64,000 nucleotides of DNA from SMYC01 sp965197495 (GTDB lineage: Bacteria > Acidobacteriota > Vicinamibacteria > Marinacidobacterales > SMYC01): NCBI GenBank assembly GCA_965197495.1, contig OZ240210.1, positions 7,378,001 to 7,442,000 of the forward strand. Reading direction: 5' to 3'. This document shows, piece by piece, positions 1 through 7,566 of this stretch (its first letter is position 1; each line of letters begins with the position of its first letter). The notes below the pieces were generated by a model that searched no databases, was not told the origin of the DNA, and worked only from the letters and a program-made list of their open reading frames with translations. The translations under genes and the position numbers were made by a program.

Positions 1-141
1 CTCAGCAACGGCCGACTCGAAGGAATGAACAACAAAATCCGGCTGCTGAGCCACCGCAGCTTTGGACTCCACTCTGCCGAAGCTCTCATCAGTCTCGTCT
101 ACCTAAACTGTGGCGGTCTCACCCTCGAGAGGATCCACTGA
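1..141 (+). CDS. ISL3-family transposase, C-terminal end (partial)
   Basis: This is the C-terminal 46 residues of the DDE transposase, from LSNGRLEG to the final ERIH, in frame from the first base of the window. The segment NGRLEGMNNKIR is the conserved region that carries the last catalytic Glu in ISL3 transposases. The full protein in the copies at 36.1 and 54.1 kb is 426 residues. Confidence 0.85.
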   Translation, partial: LSNGRLEGMNNKIRLLSHRSFGLHSAEALISLVYLNCGGLTLERIH

Positions 142-156
142 AATGGCAGGAGAGGC
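1..156 (+). mobile_element. ISL3-family element, copy A (3' end only)
   Basis: The last 46 codons of an ISL3-type transposase run from base 1 to the stop at 139-141. They are followed by the terminal repeat ending GGCAGGAGAGGC at 156. The sequence is virtually identical to the 3' ends of the copies near 22.9, 36.0 and 54.1 kb. The rest lies outside the window, so it cannot be said whether this copy is complete. Confidence 0.9.
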
Positions 157-159
157 ATA

Positions 160-735
160 CTGAGCGCGTGCGCTCCATCGCCTAAAGGCGATGGGTTCAC
201 GTCGCCGACTAAAGTCGGCTTGTCCTTGCCTCGTTTCACTACTCACTGACCTTGAAAGAATCGTCGTCCTGGGGCACGGCACCCTGCAACTCTATATACT
301 TCGCTATCACCTCATCCGTCACGTTGCCCGTTGTCACCACGAAGTAACCCCGTGCCCATAGGTGCCGACCCCAGAACTCCTTCCGCATCGTCCGTAAGTC
401 GCGCATCAGACGATTCGACATCTTACCCTTGATCAACTGCATCACTCGACTCGGCGACAAATTCGGCGGCACGCTCAGCAACAGGTGCACGTGCTCAGGC
501 CGCACATGACCCTTCAGTATTTCTATCTGGTTCCGAGCACAGATCTCCCGGATGAGATCCCGGAGACGAACCGCTACATCCCCTCTCAAGGCCGGCTTGC
601 GGTACTTCGTGATAAATACGAAGTGATAGTTTAACTGGTACGTCGTGTGCGATGATTTACGATATCCTTTCACCTGGGGATCGTACCCCAAGCCTCCTAA
701 AGGCTTCGCCTAAAGGCGTGGGATTTCAACCATCC
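160..735 (-). mobile_element. IS200/IS605-family element (tnpA only)
   Basis: A single tnpA is flanked by short imperfect hairpins of the kind these single-strand transposons use as ends. On the 3' side of tnpA they lie at 176-193 and 204-219. On the 5' side they lie at 690-706 and 707-718, with CCTAAAGG recurring in loops and stems. No terminal inverted repeats are expected, so the borders are approximate. It sits directly between ISL3 copy A and the LytS-like gene. No tnpB is present. Confidence 0.8.
239..691 (-). CDS. tnpA: IS200/IS605 family transposase TnpA
   Basis: This 150-residue Y1 HUH single-strand transposase has the usual family length. The HUH metal motif is the HVH of PEHVHLLLSVPP (about residue 65). 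The nucleophilic Tyr is probably the Tyr of AKYIELQ (about residue 132), in the C-terminal helix after the conserved ARGYFVVTTGN segment. TnpA of this family cuts and joins single-stranded DNA at hairpin ends as a dimer. The gene is intact and could be active. The start is uncertain by a few codons. Confidence 0.93.
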   Translation of the reverse strand: MGYDPQVKGYRKSSHTTYQLNYHFVFITKYRKPALRGDVAVRLRDLIREICARNQIEILKGHVRPEHVHLLLSVPPNLSPSRVMQLIKGKMSNRLMRDLRTMRKEFWGRHLWARGYFVVTTGNVTDEVIAKYIELQGAVPQDDDSFKVSE

Positions 736-811
736 CCGAGTGGGACATTAATATTGACCTGGGCGTCGCTTGTGGGCGCTTTCGCGCCATGTTATTTTCG
801 GCTTAACTCTC

Positions 812-2122
812 ATGGGAACGACGTTATCGCCCGACCAGCTGGTCATGGTCACTATCCTGGTCAAGCTGGGCGTCATGGCTTCGATCGCGAGCCTCTTGAT
901 TCGCTTCGGCGCCTTCAAGAGCCTTCTCTACAAAACGGAGCTCTCCCTCAAGGAAAAGCTCATCTTCGCACTTCTATCGGGGATGCTCTTGTCTTCGGGG
1001 GTCATCGTCCGTCTTCTCTTGAACTACGGCGCGGCCGACCTGTCGCTCTCGGGTACGGTGCTCGTCGGCTTGCTCGCGGGCCCTTTGACAGGAGCGGCCG
1101 TGGGTCTCATGGTGGGTGCGCCCGCCGCGTTCAACGGCGAGCTCCTCGCGTTGCCGCTCGGGGTGCTCTACGGTGTGAGCGGCGGTATCGTTCGTGAGCT
1201 GTGCCGTAAAGAAGACATCTGGAGCTTTTCACCACTCATCTTCTTGAACCTCTACCGGATCGGCAAGACGGCGATCCGAGACCGCATCTTCGACTGGCAG
1301 GTCGTCATTTTCGCGGTCACGCTCGCGCTCGAATCCTTGCGCATCTTCGTCGGTTCGGAGTTTCCCGGTCTCGTCTTCCATCTGTCCTCGCAGAATCCCT
1401 GGGTCATGCTCGCCATTTACATCAGCACGCTGGCGGCGCTCGGCATTCCTCTGAAGATTTGGAACAACGTCCGTCTCGAGCGCAAGCTCGCCGAGCAAGA
1501 AGTGCTCGTGGTCCGGGCCCGACTCCAAGCGCTCTCGAGTCAGATCAATCCCCACTTTCTGTTCAACACGTTGAACTCTATTGCGTCGGCGACCCGTACC
1601 AACCCCGAGGTCGCGAGGCGTCTCATCCGGAAGCTCTCGAGCATTCTGAGAAAGCTTCTTGAAGAGCAGGAGCACTTCGTGCCGCTCAAAGAAGAGCTCG
1701 AGTTCATCGACTCCTATCTCGACATCGAGTCGGTTCGCTTCGGCGCGGGCAAGCTCGTCGTCGAGAAAGAAGTCGATGACAACACGCTCAACACCCTCGT
1801 GCCGTCGATGATCATCCAGCCTCTCGTCGAGAACGCCGTCAAGCACGGCATCTCGACCCGTCTCGAGGGCGGGCGCATCGTGATCCGCACCCGGCGCGGG
1901 ATGGGCGCCGTCATCATCGAGATCGAAGACAATGGTGACGGCCTCCCCCAAGGCGAGCCCGCCGCCGAAGGCCATGGGATCGGTATCGCGAACGTGAACG
2001 AACGACTGAACGTCATTTATGGCGAGCAGTGCAAGATCGAGCTCGTGAGCGCTCCCCACGAGGGCACCGTGGCGCGGATCGAGATCCCCGACGTCGATAT
2101 CTCCCATTTGCGAGCCAGCTAG
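812..2122 (+). CDS. LytS/YehU-type sensor histidine kinase
   Basis: This is a membrane sensor kinase of about 436 residues from the ATG at 812; a TTG at 770 would add 14 residues. The first half holds about six hydrophobic segments of the 5TM-5TMR_LYT type. The His-kinase box QINPHFLFNTLNS follows, then a HATPase domain with the N-box IQPLVENAVKHG and the G-boxes EDNGDG and GHGIGIANVNERL. There is no GAF domain between the membrane part and the kinase, so it is shorter than classical LytS. The partner is the LytTR regulator downstream. The IS200 element ends less than 80 bp upstream and may have displaced the native promoter. The stop codon forms part of the target site of the MITE-like element that follows. 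Confidence 0.9.
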   Translation: MGTTLSPDQLVMVTILVKLGVMASIASLLIRFGAFKSLLYKTELSLKEKLIFALLSGMLLSSGVIVRLLLNYGAADLSLSGTVLVGLLAGPLTGAAVGLMVGAPAAFNGELLALPLGVLYGVSGGIVRELCRKEDIWSFSPLIFLNLYRIGKTAIRDRIFDWQVVIFAVTLALESLRIFVGSEFPGLVFHLSSQNPWVMLAIYISTLAALGIPLKIWNNVRLERKLAEQEVLVVRARLQALSSQINPHFLFNTLNSIASATRTNPEVARRLIRKLSSILRKLLEEQEHFVPLKEELEFIDSYLDIESVRFGAGKLVVEKEVDDNTLNTLVPSMIIQPLVENAVKHGISTRLEGGRIVIRTRRGMGAVIIEIEDNGDGLPQGEPAAEGHGIGIANVNERLNVIYGEQCKIELVSAPHEGTVARIEIPDVDISHLRAS

Positions 2123-2337
2123 TGCCCTGTATCAGTAGTTCGTCACATAAATCTCGGGCCCTTTTGCGCGCTGGCTTCGTTGCGGCTTCTTTGCAGTTCG
2201 GCCTTCGGCCTAGCCCTCCGCTCGACAGGCTCGCTGCGGAAGGCGGCTCGGAATATCTAGATATGATGTCGTCGTCACGCCTCGCCAGCCCACAAAATGG
2301 CCTCGAGCTTTATACAACGAACCACTGATACAGGACA
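2123..2337. mobile_element. MITE-like non-autonomous element
   Basis: The ~215 bp noncoding segment has imperfect terminal inverted repeats of about 21 bp. The left end starts TGCCCTGTATCAGT and the right end, reverse-complemented, starts TGTCCTGTATCAGT; both continue into (A/G)GTTCGT. It is flanked by a direct CTAG at 2119-2122 and 2338-2341, which fits a 4-bp (or TA) target duplication as made by IS5- or IS630/mariner-like transposases. Removing the element and one CTAG gives a TAG stop overlapping the GTG start of the regulator gene. No ORF of note lies inside. Confidence 0.8.
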
Positions 2338-2340
2338 CTA

Positions 2341-3102
2341 GTGAGCGTCCGTGCCCTCGTCGTCGACGACGAACAGCTCGCACGAGAGGAGCTCTGTTTT
2401 CTTCTCGAATCGGTCCCGGAGGTCGAAGTCGTTGGCCAGGCGCAGAACGGCCTCGAGGCCGTCGCGCTCGTGGAACGGCTCGCACCCGAGCTTCTGTTTC
2501 TCGACATCCAGATGCCAGGCCTCGACGGATTCCAAGTGGTGCGCGAGCTCATGGGCCGAGACGATGTCCCTCGATTCATCTTCGTGACGGCCTACGATCG
2601 CTATGCGATCAAAGCCTTCGAAGTCAATGCCGTCGATTATCTGCTGAAGCCCGTCGACAAAACGCGACTGGGCGAGGCCGTATCGAGGATCACCCACGAA
2701 AAAGAGGGGAAGCCTATTGCAGGCCAGCTCGAGCGGCTCCTCGGAGCCCTCGAGCGGACGAACGCGCAAAAGCGCCTCGTCGTCAAAGTCGGGGACCGCT
2801 TCATGCTCGTCGATGCCTCGGACGTCATCTACGCAATGGTGGAAGACGGTGTCGTGACGATCGCGACGGATCGGGTCACTGGCACATCGAACGTGCGCAC
2901 GCTCGACGAGCTCACGGCCTCGCTCGACGCTGACGTGTTCTGGCGCGTCCACCGCTCGTACATCGTGAATTTGCAGCGCATCAAGGAAGTGGTCCCATGG
3001 TTCAACCGCACGATCCAGCTCAAGATGGCGGACCGGAACGAGACCGAGATCCCGGTATCGCGCTCCCACACGCGGCGCCTCAAAGAGTATTTGAACTTGT
3101 AG
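2341..3102 (+). CDS. LytR/AlgR-type response regulator (REC-LytTR)
   Basis: The 253-residue protein has a receiver domain at 1-120, with acidic pair DD at 9-10, phospho-acceptor Asp55 in LFLDIQMPG, and Lys in LLKPVD. A LytTR DNA-binding domain covers about 145-250, with the typical WRVHRSYIVNL. The start is the GTG at 2341, whose G completes the right-hand CTAG of the MITE-like element. The kinase and regulator were probably translationally coupled before the insertion. There is no good Shine-Dalgarno sequence in the inserted DNA, so expression may now be weaker. It presumably regulates target genes on a signal from the LytS-like kinase; the targets are unknown. Confidence 0.92.
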   Translation: MSVRALVVDDEQLAREELCFLLESVPEVEVVGQAQNGLEAVALVERLAPELLFLDIQMPGLDGFQVVRELMGRDDVPRFIFVTAYDRYAIKAFEVNAVDYLLKPVDKTRLGEAVSRITHEKEGKPIAGQLERLLGALERTNAQKRLVVKVGDRFMLVDASDVIYAMVEDGVVTIATDRVTGTSNVRTLDELTASLDADVFWRVHRSYIVNLQRIKEVVPWFNRTIQLKMADRNETEIPVSRSHTRRLKEYLNL

Positions 3103-3217
3103 CGGAACCGGTCAACGATCATCCCAGTGGCGGACGCCACCGGCCCGCACGGAGTGTAATTACAGGGGTCGGTTCGTGGCACGTGCTTTGCTACTCGATC
3201 GAGCAAGGAGGAGTCCT

Positions 3218-3655
3218 ATGACCCGTGAACTCTGGCGAGAGCCTGTATCGACCCTACCCAGCCCGGACCAGTGGGCGGCCAAAGAGAATGAAGGATGGCA
3301 CCCGGTCGCGATCGAGTGGGCGCGCGAGCCCCAGCCATCGGCCGAGGAGGCGCGTCAATATCAACGCCCCGTTCCTTACGGATTACGCATTTCTGCCGAC
3401 TGCGCCCATCTCGAGGTCGATCCGATCGAGAAAGAAGTCATGACGCTCGTCATCGCGATGATTGCCGGCGACCACCCGTTATCCAAGATCGCCGCGGAAT
3501 TGAACCAGCGAGAATTTCGACCCCGCCAAGGGACGGAGTGGACCCAAGTGAGCATCTTCAAGTTGCTGCCGCGTATCGTCGAGTTCGGTCCAGAGATCAT
3601 GTCGGCCGAGGAGTGGTCGAGCAGCAAGAAGGATGTGCTGGCCGCAGTAAGCTGA
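3218..3655 (+). CDS. Small protein with a recombinase-like helical domain
   Basis: This is a hypothetical protein of 145 residues. The ATG at 3218 is chosen because AAGGAGG lies just upstream. The N-terminal part (WHPVAIEW, VPYGLRIS) has no recognised fold. The C-terminal part (HLEVDPIEKEVMTL, SKIAAELNQREFRPRQG, EWTQVSIFKLLP) resembles the linker/DNA-binding region found in large serine recombinases, in which a residue run of the type LNxxGxxxRxGxxW recurs. No catalytic resolvase domain is present, so it is not a recombinase by itself. It may be a DNA-binding regulator; this is inference. Confidence 0.6.
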   Translation: MTRELWREPVSTLPSPDQWAAKENEGWHPVAIEWAREPQPSAEEARQYQRPVPYGLRISADCAHLEVDPIEKEVMTLVIAMIAGDHPLSKIAAELNQREFRPRQGTEWTQVSIFKLLPRIVEFGPEIMSAEEWSSSKKDVLAAVS

Positions 3656-3920
3656 AAATCTGAAAATCTGATCAGGCGGAAGTATGATGAGGTGAGGATG
3701 AAGTCCCAACCGGTATAAAGGCGCCGCCTCTCAGATTCTTCCCCCTCGCATTACAATCACGAGAGACCGGCTACTCCTCTATCCATGCTCCATCCCCACC
3801 TCGCAAACAAGGGCACCAGGAACAGCCGTGGCCTTTAGAATCGCCTCTTGACTGAGGTATGGATAGTACTCGGATGAGCCCATATCTGTCAAGGCTGTTG
3901 TTTTCGCGTATGATGCCCTC
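3656..3920. other. Intergenic region, nothing recognised
   Basis: The 265 bp between the small hypothetical gene and the ZIP transporter show no convincing ORF, tRNA or strong hairpin. A short duplication, TGAAAATC TGAAAATC, lies at about 3653-3669. The promoter of the ZIP gene is presumably here. Confidence 0.4.
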
Positions 3921-4628
3921 TTGAATACAGTCCTATACGTCTCCATTGCCACTTTCGTCGTAACGCTCCTGAGCGGGCTGGCGGCGCTCTATCTGCACGA
4001 CCGAAAAGCTGAAGTCTTCGCGTTTTGCGCAGGCGCGCTCATCGGAGGCGCGGTTATCGTGCTCCTCCCGGATGCGTGGCAATTGCTGGAAGACAGTGAC
4101 AGCATGCTCGACTCGGACCTCGTGTGGCTGTTCTGCGCTGTTGGATTTCTCAGCTTCTATCTGCTCGAGCGCGGGAGCCACGCCAAGGGCAGAACAAGGC
4201 TCGTGGGGCTCGGCGGCGCCATCGGCCTGGCAACCCACAGCTTCTTTGACGGCGTGGTCATCGGCCAAGGGTTTCGCGCCGGCGAGGATATCGGGGTCTC
4301 GCTCGCGCTCGCGGTCCTGCTTCACAAGCTCGCCGACGGCGTGAGCGCCGTGGGCGTCATGCTCGGTACCGAGCACAACGTGCGTGAGACGATAGGAATG
4401 CTCGTCATCACGGCCGTGGCGCCGGTTTTTGGGGCTATCGCGCAGTCGTTTTTGGTACTGCCCACCTCACTCCTCGCACTGCTCTTGAGCTGGTTCGCAG
4501 GGATGTTCTTGTACCTCGCAACGAGCCGGCTCTTGCCCGAAGCGCGACGGGCGAGCGCATCCATGGCGGTCCCCGCGCTCTCGCTCGCGGGCGTCGCGGT
4601 GGCCTATCTCGCACACACTCTATCCTAG
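3921..4628 (+). CDS. ZIP family metal transporter
   Basis: The 235-residue integral membrane protein has about seven to eight hydrophobic segments. Two ZIP signature motifs provide the metal-binding histidines: HSFFDGVVIG (about residue 110) and LHKLADG (about residue 135). ZIP proteins carry Zn2+, Fe2+ or related divalent cations into the cytoplasm. The start is the TTG at 3921; the nearby ATGs at 3910 and 3913 are out of frame. No metal regulator lies nearby, so the substrate cannot be narrowed. Confidence 0.85.
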   Translation: MNTVLYVSIATFVVTLLSGLAALYLHDRKAEVFAFCAGALIGGAVIVLLPDAWQLLEDSDSMLDSDLVWLFCAVGFLSFYLLERGSHAKGRTRLVGLGGAIGLATHSFFDGVVIGQGFRAGEDIGVSLALAVLLHKLADGVSAVGVMLGTEHNVRETIGMLVITAVAPVFGAIAQSFLVLPTSLLALLLSWFAGMFLYLATSRLLPEARRASASMAVPALSLAGVAVAYLAHTLS

Positions 4629-4679
4629 TGGCGACGAGGCTAGGAATTTTGATAAAAGTACCGTTTGGGAGGCATCCAT

Positions 4680-6314
4680 ATGAAATCTACGTGGCTCATC
4701 GCGCTGGTCCTGATTCTTTCGATCGCCTGTATGGGCTACGCGCAACGGAAAGTTCTCGGCACGATCGACATTCCGAATTCGGGCTCCGCCGAAGCCCAGG
4801 ACGCTTTTTTGAACGGCCTCCGCATGGTTCATAGCTTCGAGTGGGAAGACGCCATCGAAGCGTTTCACGAAGCACAAAAGATCGACCCGGACTTCTACCT
4901 CGCCTATTGGGGTGAAGCGTTGAGCCACTACGTAGGCCATCACTTCTCGGCGACGTCGACAGATGTCTCCGCTGGCCGCGCGGCTCTCAAGAAGCTCGGG
5001 ACAACGAAAAAAGAGCGGCTCGAGAAAGCACCGACGGAACGTGAGCGCGGTTACATGGAAGCGGTGGAGCTTCTCTTCGGTGCCGGCTCGCCGCAAGAGC
5101 GCTCGCTCGCTTATTCGGATGCGATGGGCCGTCTCTGGGAGGCTTATCCCGAAGACCACGAAGCCGCCACGCTCTATGCGCTGGCCTTGATGCGGACGAA
5201 CGTTCGCGGCGAAGATAGCATCCGTGAAGACATGAAGGCCGGCTCCATCGCGCAGTTGGTGTTTCGCGCCAATCCCGATCACCCGGGTGCCGCGCATTAC
5301 GTCATCCACGCCTATGACGATCCGATCCATGCGCCCATCGCGCTTTACGCGGCGCACAAGTATTCCGAGATCGCTCCGGCTGCCGTACACGCTCTACACA
5401 TGCCGGCGCACATCTTCGTGCAGCACGGTATGTGGGATCACGTCGTCGAGCGCAACACCGAGTCCTATGACGCCTCCGTCGCACGCGCGAAGCGCAAAGG
5501 CTTGTCGCCGACGCGGCACTCGTGGCACGCGCTCTACTGGCTCCAATATGGCTACTTGCAGCAGGGACAATACGCGAAAGCTCAGGAGACCATCGAAGAG
5601 ATCCGCGCCGTCTCCAAACGCGACGACGCAACGAGACGGATCGGCAATACGCTCATGCGCATGGAGTCGCTTCAGGTTGTCGAGAGCGAGCACTGGAAAG
5701 TGAACAACATCGACACCGTCCTCAAGCAAGTGCGTGGCACCGGGGAGATCGACGAGCGCGCCGCCGCGGCCGTTCTTCTCGCCAACGGCATGAGCGCCGC
5801 CAAGACCGGCGACATCGCGGCCGCGAAGAAGGCCGCTTCGGGGCTCAAAGACCTCGAAGCGAAGATGGAAGAAGATGCGCCCGGTCGCAAGCAAGTAACG
5901 ATTTCCTGGAAGGAAGTGGAGGCCATCGTCGCCGAAGCCGAAGGCCGCAAAGCTGACGCTTTGGCTCAGATGAAAGAAGCGGTGGCGATCGCGGAGACGA
6001 TGGTACCGCCGTCAGGACCTCCGGGTGAATCGCCGACTGACACCCCGGTGAAGCCTCCGCACGAGCTCTATGGCGAAATGCTCCTCGCGCAAGGCATGGA
6101 AGAAAAAGCGCTCGAGCAGTTCGAGATCTCTCTTCTCCGAACGCCCAACCGGGTTCGCTCGCTTCTCAGCGGCGCGCGCGCGGCCAAAAAAGCCGGCGAG
6201 ACCGAGCTTGCGCGGGAGTTCTACGAAGCCGTCGCGCATCTCGCGGGCGCGGGACCGGATCTTCCCGGCCGCGACGAAGCGCAGCAATATATCGCGTCCA
6301 GTGAAGATCGTTGA
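4680..6314 (+). CDS. Secreted tetratricopeptide-repeat protein
   Basis: The 544-residue exported protein starts at the ATG at 4680, preceded by GGGAGG. The first 20 or so residues form a signal peptide (MKSTWLIALVLILSIAC...GYAQ). The Cys is not in a clean lipobox, so signal peptidase I is more likely. The remainder is helical with TPR-like units, for example around residues 30-65 (FEWEDAIEAFHEAQKIDPDF), 130-160, and 440-520. No catalytic domain is seen, and TPR proteins usually act as protein-binding scaffolds. Its stop lies 14 bp inside the next gene, suggesting co-transcription with the amidohydrolase. Confidence 0.8.
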   Translation: MKSTWLIALVLILSIACMGYAQRKVLGTIDIPNSGSAEAQDAFLNGLRMVHSFEWEDAIEAFHEAQKIDPDFYLAYWGEALSHYVGHHFSATSTDVSAGRAALKKLGTTKKERLEKAPTERERGYMEAVELLFGAGSPQERSLAYSDAMGRLWEAYPEDHEAATLYALALMRTNVRGEDSIREDMKAGSIAQLVFRANPDHPGAAHYVIHAYDDPIHAPIALYAAHKYSEIAPAAVHALHMPAHIFVQHGMWDHVVERNTESYDASVARAKRKGLSPTRHSWHALYWLQYGYLQQGQYAKAQETIEEIRAVSKRDDATRRIGNTLMRMESLQVVESEHWKVNNIDTVLKQVRGTGEIDERAAAAVLLANGMSAAKTGDIAAAKKAASGLKDLEAKMEEDAPGRKQVTISWKEVEAIVAEAEGRKADALAQMKEAVAIAETMVPPSGPPGESPTDTPVKPPHELYGEMLLAQGMEEKALEQFEISLLRTPNRVRSLLSGARAAKKAGETELAREFYEAVAHLAGAGPDLPGRDEAQQYIASSEDR

Positions 6315-7566
6315 GGTTGACACGCCCGAGTTTCATATCGATGCCGAAAGGCTGAAGGGCTTTCTCACCAAGATCTCCGCCTTCGGGAAACGGCCCGAAG
6401 GCGGGGTCTCCCGCCTCGGCTTCTCCGAGGCCGACGAACAGGCGCGAGCTTGGCTCGTTTCCAAGATGCAAGAGACCGGGCTCGACGTCTGGGTCGACAC
6501 TGCGGGAAACATCCACGGACGGCGCGCCGGGACGGAGCCCAGCCTCCCGGTCATTCTTTTCGGATCACATATCGATTCGGTCCCCGAAGGCGGGATCTTC
6601 GATGGCACGTTAGGGAGCCTCGGCGCTCTCGAAGTCCTGAAGACGTTTTCCGAGCGAGGCCGCGAGACGCGCCATCCGCTTCAGATGGTCGTATGGGCCG
6701 ACGAAGAGGGCGTTCATTTCGGTCAAGGGCTTTTCGGGAGCCGCGCTGCGACCGCGGGCCCGCGACGCGGCGAGCTCGATCTGACGGGCTCGGACGGCCA
6801 GAGTCTCTCGGACTGGCTCGAGCGCTATGGACAGCGCCCATCGGAGATCGATTCGGCGGTCTTGAACCCGAGAGACGTCGCCGCTTACTTCGAGCTTCAC
6901 ATCGAGCAGGGCCCCAAGCTCGATCGCCAGAGTGTTCCCATCGGGATCGTCGAGGGCATCGTCGGTATCTACCGCTTCGAAGCGACCGTCGAAGGTTTTG
7001 CGAACCATGCAGGTACGACAGACATGAACGAGCGGCGAGACGCCATGTTCTCGGCGGCGAGGCTCACGCAGGCCGTACGCGAAGAAGTGATGGCGAAGCC
7101 GGGCCGTCAAGTCGGCAATGTCGGCTGGTTGAAGGCCTTTCCCGGAGCACCCAACGTCATTGCAGGACGCGTACAGTTTTCTATCGAGCTTCGCGATATC
7201 GATGAAGCCGTCGTCATGGAGGTGCTCGAGCGCATCCGCGGCCGCAGCGCCGTCATCGGACGCGAGGACAGCACCACGATCCGTATCGAGCCCTTCGCCT
7301 CGGAGCGGCCGGCCCCGACTGATACGGGACTCCAAGAGCAAATCCATCGCGCGGCGCGTGGTCTCGGCCTCGATACGATCCGGCTTCCGAGCGGCGCGGG
7401 GCACGACGCGCAGAACGTGTCCCGCCACGACATCCCGACAGGAATGATCTTCGTGCGCAGCAAAGACGGCGTGAGCCACAATCCCAAAGAGTGGACCGAA
7501 TGGGACGACTGCGCGCGCGGGGTCGAAGTTCTCTACCGAGCCGTCGCCGAGCTCGATGCCCGATAA
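6301..7566 (+). CDS. M20-type amidohydrolase (hydantoinase/carbamoylase family)
   Basis: The zinc- or manganese-dependent hydrolase of about 421 residues starts at the GTG at 6301. The family includes N-carbamoyl-L-amino-acid hydrolase and allantoate amidohydrolase. Metal-ligand motifs appear in order: SHIDSVPEGGIFDG, ADEEGVHFG, HIEQGPKLD and the late SHNPKEW. The dimerisation-domain segment GNVGWLKAFPGAPN lies between them. The enzyme hydrolyses N-carbamoyl or ureido compounds, but the exact substrate cannot be read from the sequence. It overlaps the TPR gene by 14 bp and the phosphomutase gene by 11 bp, indicating one operon. Confidence 0.9.
   Translation: MKIVEVDTPEFHIDAERLKGFLTKISAFGKRPEGGVSRLGFSEADEQARAWLVSKMQETGLDVWVDTAGNIHGRRAGTEPSLPVILFGSHIDSVPEGGIFDGTLGSLGALEVLKTFSERGRETRHPLQMVVWADEEGVHFGQGLFGSRAATAGPRRGELDLTGSDGQSLSDWLERYGQRPSEIDSAVLNPRDVAAYFELHIEQGPKLDRQSVPIGIVEGIVGIYRFEATVEGFANHAGTTDMNERRDAMFSAARLTQAVREEVMAKPGRQVGNVGWLKAFPGAPNVIAGRVQFSIELRDIDEAVVMEVLERIRGRSAVIGREDSTTIRIEPFASERPAPTDTGLQEQIHRAARGLGLDTIRLPSGAGHDAQNVSRHDIPTGMIFVRSKDGVSHNPKEWTEWDDCARGVEVLYRAVAELDAR

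Noticed and set aside
1229..2107. Long antisense ORFs such as 292 codons opposite the LytS-like gene.
   Set aside because: High-GC coding sequence produces long open antisense frames. The protein has no recognisable domain and is rich in residues typical of shadow frames.
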